Part shown: positions 1-5,325 of the stretch, one piece after another
Position numbering within the stretch: position 1 is the first letter of the stretch
Layout: each line of letters opens with the position of its first letter
Source: Synechococcus sp. GFB01
GTDB taxonomy: Bacteria > Cyanobacteriota > Cyanobacteriia > PCC-6307 > Cyanobiaceae
Direction: 5' to 3'
DNA: 5,325 bases
Assembly (NCBI RefSeq): GCF_001039265.1
Contig: NZ_LFEK01000018.1
Location: 25,467-30,791, forward strand
Position numbers and translations under genes: made by a program
Notes under the pieces: model-generated
Seen by the model: only the letters and a program-made list of their open reading frames with translations
Databases searched by the model: none
What the model was told of the DNA's origin: nothing

Positions 1-445
1 GGATGGTAATCTCACTGTAGTTGGCAGAGAAGGCCGACAAACATCGTCGTTGCTCGCCGAGCTGAAGGAGCTAAATCTTCAGGATCGTGTCACTCTCGTG
101 CCTGGCTTGCCTGCTGAACAACTGGACCAAATGCTCAAGTCATCCTATGCTTTGCTTTCAACTTCTGTTATGGAAGGATGCAATTATCCTGTGCTTGAAG
201 CCATGGCCAAAGGAGTTCCAGCGGTGATCAGTGACATTCCTGTGCATCGTGAGCTTTATGCCGATGCAGCTCTCCTTTGCCCCTTGGATGATGACGGCAC
301 CAGCCTTGCGGAAGCCCTCGAACAGCTACACAGCCAGCGTCAGCTATGGACTGATCTTTCCCATGCGGGCTTGAATCGCGCTCGATACTGGGGGCTAGAA
401 AGACAAAAGCTGGGCATTCTCAATGTGCTTAGAGAGTTTTCCTGA
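1..445 (+). CDS. Glycosyltransferase family 1/4 (GT-B fold), C-terminal part, 5' end outside window
   Basis: The frame is open from the first bases (codons in phase from position 2) to the TGA at 443-445. About 147 C-terminal residues are visible and the real start lies upstream; the TTG at 50 is only an internal codon. The fragment is the nucleotide-sugar-binding half of a GT-B glycosyltransferase. The diagnostic EX7E motif is intact as [12 protein letters not shown], with Glu codons at 173-175 and 197-199. It is followed by the typical [17 protein letters not shown] stretch, and an LTVVGREG strand lies near the window edge. In this family the motif contacts the activated sugar, and transfer usually adds a sugar to a lipid-linked glycan in the cytoplasm. 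The stop overlaps the ATG of the ABC ATPase by one base (TGATG), so the two are probably co-transcribed and translationally coupled. Donor and acceptor cannot be deduced. Family assignment is firm; role in glycan assembly for the adjacent exporter is inferred. Confidence 0.9.
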   Translation, partial: DGNLTVVGREGRQTSSLLAELKELNLQDRVTLVPGLPAEQLDQMLKSSYALLSTSVMEGCNYPVLEAMAKGVPAVISDIPVHRELYADAALLCPLDDDGTSLAEALEQLHSQRQLWTDLSHAGLNRARYWGLERQKLGILNVLREFS

Positions 446-1245
446 TGAATCAATCACTGTTGACCGATTCTTCTGAATCTACGGGTTCGCAAAGTCAGCC
501 AGTTCTTGAGATGAACAATGTTGGCCTTCAGATTCCCGTCTTCACAACCGAAATGCGCAGCATCGGATCTACGTTGCTGCGTTCTGTTACCGGTGGAAGA
601 ATGCGCCGAAAGGGTGAGTGCGCCATGATCGAGGCTTTGCGTGGAGTTACCATCCGCGTAGATCATGGTGAACGCGTTGCGTTGATCGGGCATAATGGGG
701 CTGGAAAGAGCACTTTCCTACGCGTCATTTCTGGCATCTATCAACCCACCAGTGGATCGATGCGCCTTCATGGTTTTGTGTATCCGATGATTCATAAGGG
801 CTTTATCACAAGCACAGAGCTAAGTGGTCTTCAGGCTGTTAAAGCACACTATCTTATGATTCATGGAAACCTAAAAGGATTCGATCATTTTGCTACGGAC
901 GTCAGGAGCTTCTCAGGGCTTGGTGACTATATTCATTTGCCAGTTAAGGGGTATAGTGATGGCATGAAAGCTAGGCTTCTTTTTGCCATGCTCACTGGGG
1001 GAACCCATGACTGCCTTGCTCTTGACGAAGGGTTTGGCGCAGGCGACAGTCGTTTCGTTGAGGCTGCAGAGCAGCGTCTTGACGATTTCATCAATCAAGC
1101 GGGCACTCTATTCCTCGCTTCGCATACAGATTCTCTTTTGAAAAAGTTCTGTAACCGAGGCCTTGTTTTTGATCAAGGCTCGATCGTGTTTGACGGCACC
1201 CTTCAAGGGGCTCTAAAATACTATCATAGTCACCTCATTAAGTAA
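445..1245 (+). CDS. ABC transporter ATP-binding protein for polysaccharide export (Wzt/KpsT/TagH type)
   Basis: This 266-residue protein is the ATPase of an ABC exporter that would power transfer of a cytoplasmic, lipid-linked polysaccharide across the inner membrane. Visible motifs in order are Walker [10 protein letters not shown] (82-90), the signature YSDGMKARL (170-178; YSxGM is typical of this subfamily rather than LSGGQ), Walker B LALDE (191-195), a D-loop-like GAGD (198-201) and the switch histidine in LASH (H227). The DEGFGAGD form resembles the RfbE/galactan-exporter branch. The protein ends soon after the nucleotide-binding domain, so it lacks the C-terminal carbohydrate-binding domain of long Wzt proteins such as E. 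coli O9a. The ATG at 445 overlaps the preceding stop. The first 19 or so residues are Ser/Thr/Gln-rich and precede the usual family start; an alternative ATG at 511 would leave too little of the first strand. The partner permease follows immediately. Subfamily assignment is strong; the substrate is unknown. Confidence 0.93.
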   Translation: MNQSLLTDSSESTGSQSQPVLEMNNVGLQIPVFTTEMRSIGSTLLRSVTGGRMRRKGECAMIEALRGVTIRVDHGERVALIGHNGAGKSTFLRVISGIYQPTSGSMRLHGFVYPMIHKGFITSTELSGLQAVKAHYLMIHGNLKGFDHFATDVRSFSGLGDYIHLPVKGYSDGMKARLLFAMLTGGTHDCLALDEGFGAGDSRFVEAAEQRLDDFINQAGTLFLASHTDSLLKKFCNRGLVFDQGSIVFDGTLQGALKYYHSHLIK

Positions 1246-1267
1246 ACTCACACGCAAGCTTACTAAT

Positions 1268-2104
1268 TTGAGAGCCCCACACCAGGATTCCCCACGTCAA
1301 CACCTCTGGCATATTGGTCGCTATTCCGTTGCCGATCAACTCCGTTTTGCTTGGCAATCTCGAAGGGTCTGGTGGTTCACGGCCACAGCCCGAACCCGTG
1401 CGAGATTTACGCGAACCAAATTGGGTAGCCTTTGGTTAGGTCTGACAAACCTGCTCTCTATTGCAGCCTTGGCGAGTGTTTATGGCACCGTATTTAAGGT
1501 TGAACGCTTTGACGACTATGTCGTTTATCTCGGTATCGGCCTTGTGCTTTGGAATTCTCTTTCCAGCGCAATTGGCTCAGCCCCAACTCTGCTTGAACAG
1601 AATAGGGACAGCATTATAAACCTGAACCTGCCTCCTGTTTTTTATCCCCTACAAGAATGGGCTTTTCAGATCCAGACATTCGCGCAATCGTTCCTGCTTG
1701 TATTGATGGCTTTGACTTGGTACAATCACAAGCTTTTTCTTAATTTGATACTTGTTGCTTTGCCGGGGCTGCTAAACTTTTTCGCTGCCATGTTTTGGCT
1801 GCCATTACTAGTATGCTTGCTTGGCGCAAGGTTTAAGGACCTTTATCAACTTGTTCCTGTTGTTCTGCAGCTCGTTTTTCTCCTTTCGCCAATTATGTAT
1901 TGGAGGGAAAGCCTTGGAGCCATGGCTTGGATAGCGTCCCTAAACCCTCTCTATCAAGCCTTTGCGCCGCTACGTGACGCCTTGATATACGGAGAAGGTC
2001 ACCCAGTTAGGCAGTTAGTTCTTTTATTTATGAATCTCATTGGGCTCGTAGCCTCGCTGAAGCTTCTGCAGCGTGATTCAGGTATCCTGCCTTTCTTGGT
2101 TTAA
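1268..2104 (+). CDS. ABC-2 type polysaccharide export permease (Wzm/KpsM/TagG type), TTG start
   Basis: This 278-residue integral membrane protein is the channel partner of the preceding ATPase. About six hydrophobic segments are visible, roughly at 56-76, 86-104, 134-150, 157-183, 194-212 and 247-266. Family-typical stretches include FTRTKLGSLWLGLTN (47-61; the cytoplasmic N-terminal 'RTxLGxLW' motif), YLGIGLVLWNSLSS (87-100), GARFKDLYQLVPVVLQL (186-202) with LLSPIMYW (205-212), and NPLYQAFAPLRDAL (226-239). The frame opens after a stop at 1214-1216, and no ATG or GTG occurs before the essential N-terminal region. The TTG at 1268 is the best start although no clear ribosome binding site precedes it. 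It begins 22 bases after the ATPase stop, consistent with one operon. The order ATPase then permease is the reverse of the classical wzm-wzt and kpsM-kpsT arrangement. Function as inner-membrane glycan exporter is firm at family level; exact start is less certain. Confidence 0.9.
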   Translation: MRAPHQDSPRQHLWHIGRYSVADQLRFAWQSRRVWWFTATARTRARFTRTKLGSLWLGLTNLLSIAALASVYGTVFKVERFDDYVVYLGIGLVLWNSLSSAIGSAPTLLEQNRDSIINLNLPPVFYPLQEWAFQIQTFAQSFLLVLMALTWYNHKLFLNLILVALPGLLNFFAAMFWLPLLVCLLGARFKDLYQLVPVVLQLVFLLSPIMYWRESLGAMAWIASLNPLYQAFAPLRDALIYGEGHPVRQLVLLFMNLIGLVASLKLLQRDSGILPFLV

Positions 2105-2129
2105 TATCATTAATTCTCTTGAACTATGG

Positions 2130-2936
2130 TTATACAATGTTCTGATCATCAATAAACCCCCTAAGGCTCCCCATAAGAAAATCAATGAATAAGACATGAA
2201 GATCCTTTGGACTTCCGCGATAAAACATCTTTTGTATGCAACACCATTCGAATGCTACCTCAATTGGACTTTGCCAAGAGTAGCCTCCTATCTCATATAC
2301 CGAAAGGCAGGACGGGATGTGCAGACAGTCCTCACCATTGGAGGCTGCAATGAGGGATAGGATGAATCGATGATCCTCCGCAATATGAAGTCCTCCAATC
2401 TCGATTGTTAGGGCACTCCTTCTAAATAAGCATGATGCTGTACGAGGAAAATCATTCCAGTATGGATGTTGTAATGATTCAAGACTCTGTTTTACGATAT
2501 CTTGCGGATTGCGCGTCGGACAGAGTCTAAGTTCGTCATCTGGATGTAACTCATACGTGTCAAAATAAATGAGTCTACAGTCGTTTGGCGAGCCAGTGAC
2601 AGCCCGCAAGCAATCTGCAATCGCTGATTCGCTTGCGTAGATATCCCCAGAGTTTAAAAACTGAACAAACATGCCTTGGGCTGATAGTAATCCAACTTTT
2701 TTTGCTGCATAAATTCCTCTAGGAGGCGTCCATTCATATCGGGCATTCGGCCAATCTCCTGCCAAGCCCATCCACACATTCTTGCATTTGATATCCCCTG
2801 ATGAATCAATGACAAGGACTTCCAATTCATTGTGACGATCTGCCTCAAGATCACACGAATAGATCGAGAGGAGAGTCCTTTTCAGCTCTTCTGGATTATC
2901 CTTGCAGATAACGACAACGGTCAGGATGATCGGCAT
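2130..2936 (-). CDS. Glycosyltransferase family 2 (GT-A fold)
   Basis: This 268-residue protein is a typical short GT2 enzyme that would transfer a sugar from a nucleotide donor to a growing glycan at the cytoplasmic membrane face. The N-terminal strand TVVVICKDNPEELKRTLLS (6-24) is the nucleotide-binding start of the fold. It is followed by VLVIDSSGD (40-48), PRGIYAAKKVGLLSAQG (72-88) and FLNSGD (93-98), which takes the place of the metal-binding DXD. The HIAEDHRFILS stretch (184-194) carries the likely catalytic acidic residues. The pattern RGIYxAxxxG...FLNSGD is shared with WcaE-like colanic-acid enzymes. The frame is open to an earlier ATG at 2984, but the ATG at 2936 is chosen because a perfect AGGAGG lies nine bases before it and the fold begins there. 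The gene is convergent with the permease, 25 bases away, so it is not in that operon. Hand-counted stretches have lower GC than the exporter region. Substrate unknown. Confidence 0.9.
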   Translation of the reverse strand: MPIILTVVVICKDNPEELKRTLLSIYSCDLEADRHNELEVLVIDSSGDIKCKNVWMGLAGDWPNARYEWTPPRGIYAAKKVGLLSAQGMFVQFLNSGDIYASESAIADCLRAVTGSPNDCRLIYFDTYELHPDDELRLCPTRNPQDIVKQSLESLQHPYWNDFPRTASCLFRRSALTIEIGGLHIAEDHRFILSLIAASNGEDCLHIPSCLSVYEIGGYSWQSPIEVAFEWCCIQKMFYRGSPKDLHVLFIDFLMGSLRGFIDDQNIV

Positions 2937-3312
2937 GGACCCCTTCCTCCTAGAGCATCTTATCCGAGGGGCGCATCTCCACAATGCACTCCTGAGGTGC
3001 GCACAAGGTTCCCAAGAACGCTCCGAGTCTAGTGTTGAGGCTGTCAGTGCAGGCAGCGCACTAGCCCTCCCTCAGCTGGTGGAGATTGTTGACCATTCAC
3101 TCTATTGGCCGGATCTTCTGGATGCAACGTTTCGCTTGGTGCAGCTTCAGCCTTGCCTTGAAGCACAAGCCATTGAGTTTACTGTTCATGCCCTCTTTGA
3201 GCTATTAGGCGGCAGCCAAGGGCGCAATCTCTCCCCTGCCCTCGCTAACCGCCATGATCAGGTGATGCAAGCCCCACCCAAAAGAGCCCACTCGGGCCTC
3301 AGCCATCTATAA
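2935..3312 (+). CDS. Unrecognised open frame of 125 codons, possibly a decayed gene remnant
   Basis: I do not recognise this protein. It could start at the ATG at 2935, with a modest AGGA eight bases upstream, but that start overlaps the well-supported GT2 start on the other strand (the two ATGs share a CATG). The frame also continues upstream to an ATG at 2902 inside GT2. From about 3001 the codons look like ordinary coding sequence: leucine- and alanine-rich, with stretches such as LPQLVEIVDHSLYWPDLL and EAQAIEFTVHALFELLGG that would form helices. No signal peptide, membrane segment or catalytic motif is visible. It ends at a TAA that overlaps the TATAAT before the next gene. The likeliest reading is the 3' remnant of a gene whose 5' part was replaced when the GT2 gene arrived. 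The alternative is a chance open frame in GC-rich DNA. Confidence 0.25.
   Translation: MDPFLLEHLIRGAHLHNALLRCAQGSQERSESSVEAVSAGSALALPQLVEIVDHSLYWPDLLDATFRLVQLQPCLEAQAIEFTVHALFELLGGSQGRNLSPALANRHDQVMQAPPKRAHSGLSHL
2946..2951 (-). promoter_or_regulatory. Strong Shine-Dalgarno site setting the start of the GT2 gene
   Basis: On the minus strand the bases read AGGAGG, then AAGGGGTCC, then ATG at 2936. The perfect anti-16S match with nine-base spacing decides between the ATG at 2936 and the in-frame ATG at 2984. No other gene in the window has such a strong site. Confidence 0.75.
2971..3002. repeat. Inverted repeat (hairpin) upstream of the GT2 gene
   Basis: GCGCATCTC (2971-2979) pairs with GAGGTGCGC (2994-3002) across a 14-base loop. 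Eight Watson-Crick pairs form, plus one T/G position that is a wobble in plus-strand RNA and an A/C mismatch in minus-strand RNA. It lies about 35 bases before the GT2 start. It could be an operator, a leader hairpin, or chance. No T-run follows on either side, so it is not an intrinsic terminator. Confidence 0.4.
3280..3300 (-). terminator. Weak terminator-like hairpin on the minus strand
   Basis: On the minus strand GAGGCCC and GGGCTC flank a GAGT loop and are followed directly by TTTT. The stem has six pairs with one bulged G, which is short for an intrinsic terminator. No minus-strand gene ends here, so it would stop only antisense transcription from the long glycosyltransferase gene, or be a relic. 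Confidence 0.25.
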
Positions 3313-3313
3313 T
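3308..3313 (+). promoter_or_regulatory. Putative -10 box (TATAAT) for the long GT-B glycosyltransferase gene
   Basis: A perfect TATAAT lies 24 bases before the ATG at 3338, which would give a leader of only about 17-18 bases. No good -35 match is seen 16-18 bases upstream, where the bases around 3284-3291 read GAGCCCAC. No extended TG motif or Shine-Dalgarno sequence is present. The assignment rests on position and on the fact that the downstream gene needs its own promoter, because the gene before it runs the other way. Confidence 0.45.
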
Positions 3314-3337
3314 AGCCAAGTTGCTCAATCATCTGCA

Positions 3338-4912
3338 ATGAAAGTGCTGATCACAGGGCTAGATCTCGAGCAATTGGAGCATAGGGGAATTGCTGTCTAT
3401 ACTAATAATGTAATTCGTGCACTGGATGAATTGGGCCATGATGTATGGCTGCTCACTCAGCACCAAGGTTTACAAGCGCAGCGTCGACTACGAAGCACTC
3501 TAGCCAAGAATGTTGTCTCCCTTCTGGCGCGGACCACTTTGATGGAAGCGCTTGACGTGGGTGGAGTGAATCCCGATCAGTTTAATGTACCTAGCAAGCG
3601 AGCAAAGCTAGCAGAAGCCTTCGTTGGGTTCTTCACACGAATCTTTCACACGCTTTCACGCTCGGAGCGTCATATTGCTGATATCTATCAGCATGTATTC
3701 CCAAAAAAGAACTATGTCATTACCGCAAAGCATCTTGTTCCTTTAACGGACCATCCCTTAACTCCCTACGCTTACGTAGCGCGATTAGGTTATCTTAAGC
3801 ATTTGACTGGGATAGTGGCCGCAAGAAATATCTTTCAGAATTCAATGAGGCTGCAAGCACGCGGCAAACGAGATAAGGTCACTATTCGTACGAATCAATT
3901 CGACATCTTCTTGACAACCTGTCCACTTGGAATAACCACCAAGGGCATCCCCAGCGTGCAGACAATCCACGATACAATTCCAATCGAACTCTTTAAGACA
4001 ACTGATAATCCCATAACATTTGCTCACCGCTTGGCCAACGCTGGCCCAAATCATATTTTTGTTTCAAAAGAATCTAAGCGCCGATATGACTTCTTCTATG
4101 AAAAAGTTCCATCTGAGTCAATTGACACAATTGTTCATCAGCCTCCATCTCTGTACTCATCTTTGTTTAGGACAGAAGGAGATGATGTAGAACTTAAGCT
4201 TTCAAGGCTTGAAGACTTACGCCTGCCGCGCCGCATTGCCCCGCTCCGTTATATTCTATTTAACTCCAAAGTTGAATACCGAAAAAATCTTGAATTTCTT
4301 GTGCAAGCCTATCTTGGTTCCAGCCTCAGATCGGAAGGCATATCATTGGTAATCTGTGGAGGGCTTAATCAAGATCTGCGCACGAGCCAGCTGAGAGAGC
4401 TCACTGGACCATATGAAGACACGTCTCTCTCAGCCAATATGACAAGTTCCTCAGCCAAGGTTACTAGCAGCCATGCTGATAGAATAGATCCAGGACATAT
4501 TGTATTCACAGGGTATGTAGACGACCACACCCGCGACACTTTATTTACAGCAGCGTTAGCAGTCGTATCGCCTTCTATCATTGAAGGGTTTGGCATCCCA
4601 GTTCTTGATGCTGCTGCCCTTGGTGTCCCAGTGGTGGCTAGCGATATTGGGTCACATATCGAAATACATAGCATGTACGACTTTGACAACTATGTTCATC
4701 TCAGAAGTCTGCACTCATTGTCAGGCTGGATACAAAAGCTTAACGATATCTCCTCGGAGCGTAGCGGTTCAATCTCGCGCTCAGTGCAGCAGAAGTTGCT
4801 CGATAAGGCTGAAATAAACATGCGACTTAAGCGTTTTGTCCGTATGCGTAGGCAAATCTGGGGTCAATTCAAGGAGGATCTCTCTAATAGTCTTATGAAG
4901 GCAAGATTGTAG
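3338..4912 (+). CDS. Glycosyltransferase family 4 (GT-B fold), long form
   Basis: This 524-residue protein is a GT-B enzyme that would transfer a sugar from a nucleotide donor during glycan assembly. The N-terminal acceptor domain opens with MKVLITGLDL and the glycine-loop stretch RGIAVYTNNVIRAL (16-29), and contains the IHDTIP motif (210-215) typical of mannosyltransferase-like members. The donor domain begins near 304 (YILFNSKVEYRKNLEFLVQAY, with R315 and K316 in the usual phosphate-contact position). It carries the late motif SIIEGFGIPVLDAAALGVPVVASD (413-436), in which the second acid of EX7E is Asp (E416, D424). It exceeds the usual 350-420 residues because of extra sequence at about 45-185 and a Ser-rich insert at about 345-385. 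It has no Shine-Dalgarno site but a TATAAT just upstream. Lower GC than the exporter genes suggests separate acquisition. The family is certain; sugar and linkage are unknown. Confidence 0.92.
   Translation: MKVLITGLDLEQLEHRGIAVYTNNVIRALDELGHDVWLLTQHQGLQAQRRLRSTLAKNVVSLLARTTLMEALDVGGVNPDQFNVPSKRAKLAEAFVGFFTRIFHTLSRSERHIADIYQHVFPKKNYVITAKHLVPLTDHPLTPYAYVARLGYLKHLTGIVAARNIFQNSMRLQARGKRDKVTIRTNQFDIFLTTCPLGITTKGIPSVQTIHDTIPIELFKTTDNPITFAHRLANAGPNHIFVSKESKRRYDFFYEKVPSESIDTIVHQPPSLYSSLFRTEGDDVELKLSRLEDLRLPRRIAPLRYILFNSKVEYRKNLEFLVQAYLGSSLRSEGISLVICGGLNQDLRTSQLRELTGPYEDTSLSANMTSSSAKVTSSHADRIDPGHIVFTGYVDDHTRDTLFTAALAVVSPSIIEGFGIPVLDAAALGVPVVASDIGSHIEIHSMYDFDNYVHLRSLHSLSGWIQKLNDISSERSGSISRSVQQKLLDKAEINMRLKRFVRMRRQIWGQFKEDLSNSLMKARL
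4429..4470 (+). repeat. Imperfect 21-base tandem repeat inside the GT4 gene
   Basis: Two adjacent 21-base copies (4429-4449 and 4450-4470) share the core CTCAGCCAA and then TxACxAG. The period equals seven codons, so the frame is kept. The encoded heptads are LSANMTS (364-370) and SSAKVTS (371-377), lying in a Ser/Thr-rich insert between two strands of the donor domain, probably a surface loop. Confidence 0.65.
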
Positions 4913-5042
4913 CAGCCAACCAATGGAGGGCCTCAGCGGATTCACTCCCTACTCTAATGACTGCCGATTGGATTAGTGCTGCAGCTCTCAGAGTCGGATC
5001 CAATGCTCTACAACCCCATAAACAAGAAGGGCTAGGCGATGC
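4893..5042 (-). pseudogene. Probable out-of-frame C-terminal tail of the minus-strand glycosyltransferase
   Basis: A second minus-strand frame is open from 5042 to a TAA at 4895-4893. From about 5006 it reads ALDPTLRAAALIQSAVIRVG and continues for 37 residues to LHWLAATILPS, a helix-like stretch with ordinary codon choice. It joins smoothly to the upstream frame if the reading slips back one base at the GAG codon (5008-5006), giving ...VYGVVE-ALDPT.... This looks like a one-base deletion, a sequencing error or, less likely, programmed -1 frameshifting. The tail would overlap the convergent GT4 gene by 20 bases. It has no start codon context of its own. Confidence 0.35.
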
Positions 5043-5325
5043 TCAACCAAATGCGACTCTAGAACGCGCTTGCATGATCCTGTGTTAGGGGCCAACTCAA
5101 TGGCCCGTCCAGCTGAGAGGCGTGTTGCTTCCATAAGTGCGGCACTAAGTTCCAGTGGTCTCCTAGGGTCAGCCACTATGTAGTCATTCTGCTCTGCCAA
5201 CCCTGGAGCCAAGTCCTGAAGAGCCTGTGGAGCCAGTTCTGTATCGACAATTGGTATGCATCCACAGGCAAGACTGTCGAAGAATCTCATGGAAAGATCT
5301 TTTCGTACCGAGAGTATGAGAGTTG
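4988..5325 (-). CDS. Glycosyltransferase-like protein, C-terminal part, 5' end outside window
   Basis: The frame is open from the window's right edge to the TGA at 4990-4988, giving about 111 visible residues. The real start lies beyond the window; the ATG at 5290 is internal, since the codons before it encode SVRKDLS in phase. The stretch MRFFDSLACGCIPIVDTEL is the donor-binding part of GT-B or exostosin-like glycosyltransferases, where a conserved '(R/K)xFDxLACGCIPIV' pattern precedes a loop and the terminal helices. The later ESHLVEHRLALLVYG resembles the usual helical C-terminus. The sampled 60-base line 5101-5160 is about 58% GC, higher than the convergent GT4 gene. The last residues VVEHWIRL may be off-frame, because a coding-like tail follows in another frame (see the next entry). 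Glycosyltransferase assignment is likely; the exact family is not settled from this fragment. Confidence 0.7.
   Translation of the reverse strand, partial: TLILSVRKDLSMRFFDSLACGCIPIVDTELAPQALQDLAPGLAEQNDYIVADPRRPLELSAALMEATRLSAGRAIELAPNTGSCKRVLESHLVEHRLALLVYGVVEHWIRL

Larger units (their letters stand above)
2937..3337. other. 401-base stretch without a recognised gene, GC-rich
   Basis: This region separates the minus-strand GT2 gene from the plus-strand GT-B gene and should hold both 5' regions. A hand count of 3001-3300 gives 169 G+C of 300 (56%), against roughly 35-42% in sampled 60-base lines of the two flanking glycosyltransferase genes. All three minus-strand frames are broken by stops. 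One plus-strand frame stays open to 3312 (listed separately). A 9-base inverted repeat, a weak minus-strand terminator-like hairpin and a TATAAT lie inside it. It may be a remnant of an older gene left between two acquired cassettes; that is inference. Confidence 0.5.

Noticed and set aside
454..693. 79-codon minus-strand open frame opposite the ABC ATPase
   Set aside because: It lies wholly inside a gene with clear family motifs, has no ribosome site and resembles no known protein; it is a shadow.
2105..2129. Possible bidirectional terminator between the convergent permease and GT2 genes
   Set aside because: The 25 bases are AT-rich but contain no stem-loop followed by a T-run on either strand.
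2654..2854. 66-codon minus-strand open frame inside the GT2 gene
   Set aside because: It is in an alternative frame of a well-supported glycosyltransferase and has no domain of its own.
2937..2984. Longer GT2 start at the ATG at 2984
   Set aside because: It would add sixteen Arg/Cys-rich residues before the fold begins, and it ignores the perfect AGGAGG placed nine bases before the ATG at 2936.
2937..3337. Insertion sequence, CRISPR array or RNA gene in the gene-free stretch
   Set aside because: No terminal inverted repeats with target duplication, no regularly spaced repeats and no tRNA-like cloverleaf are visible; minus-strand frames do not give a transposase.
4369..4689. 106-codon minus-strand open frame opposite the GT4 donor domain
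   Set aside because: The plus strand there carries the conserved EX7D motif region; the antisense frame has a low-complexity composition and no start context.
4913..4987. Possible terminator between the GT4 gene and the convergent minus-strand gene
   Set aside because: Only a short palindrome (GCTGCAGC) is present and no T-run follows; the stretch is better explained as the out-of-frame tail of the minus-strand gene.

Overview
This window is part of a bacterial surface-polysaccharide locus. It holds a two-gene ABC exporter of the Wzt/Wzm (KpsT/KpsM, TagH/TagG) type and parts or all of four glycosyltransferases. The proteins are family-level recognisable, but the polymer cannot be named from this sequence. 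The organism is uncertain. The gene content, moderate GC, weak or absent Shine-Dalgarno sequences on most genes and mosaic layout would suit a variable cell-surface island, for example of a marine picocyanobacterium (higher-GC Prochlorococcus or Synechococcus). A proteobacterium is not excluded.

Layout. Positions 1-2104 are a plus-strand operon: the C-terminal part of a GT-B glycosyltransferase (cut by the window edge), then an ABC ATPase overlapping it by one base, then an ABC-2 permease after a 22-base gap with a TTG start. Positions 2130-2936 are a minus-strand family 2 (GT-A) glycosyltransferase, convergent with the permease. Its start is fixed by a strong AGGAGG. Positions 2937-3337 have no recognisable gene. 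This GC-rich stretch carries one unrecognised plus-strand open frame, an inverted repeat, a weak minus-strand terminator-like hairpin and a perfect TATAAT just before the next gene. Positions 3338-4912 are a long (524 aa) plus-strand GT-B glycosyltransferase. Positions 4913-5325 hold the 3' part of another glycosyltransferase-like gene on the minus strand, whose C-terminal tail appears to continue in another frame.

How the genes work together. The glycosyltransferases would build a sugar chain on a lipid carrier at the cytoplasmic face of the inner membrane. The ATPase and permease would move the chain across that membrane. The upstream glycosyltransferase and the ATPase are probably translationally coupled. 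The other glycosyltransferases are separate units on alternating strands, which fits piecewise assembly of the locus.

I see no evidence of a new biological system. The points most worth checking are the apparent frameshift at about 5006, the orphan GC-rich block at 2937-3337, and the 21-base tandem duplication inside the long glycosyltransferase.
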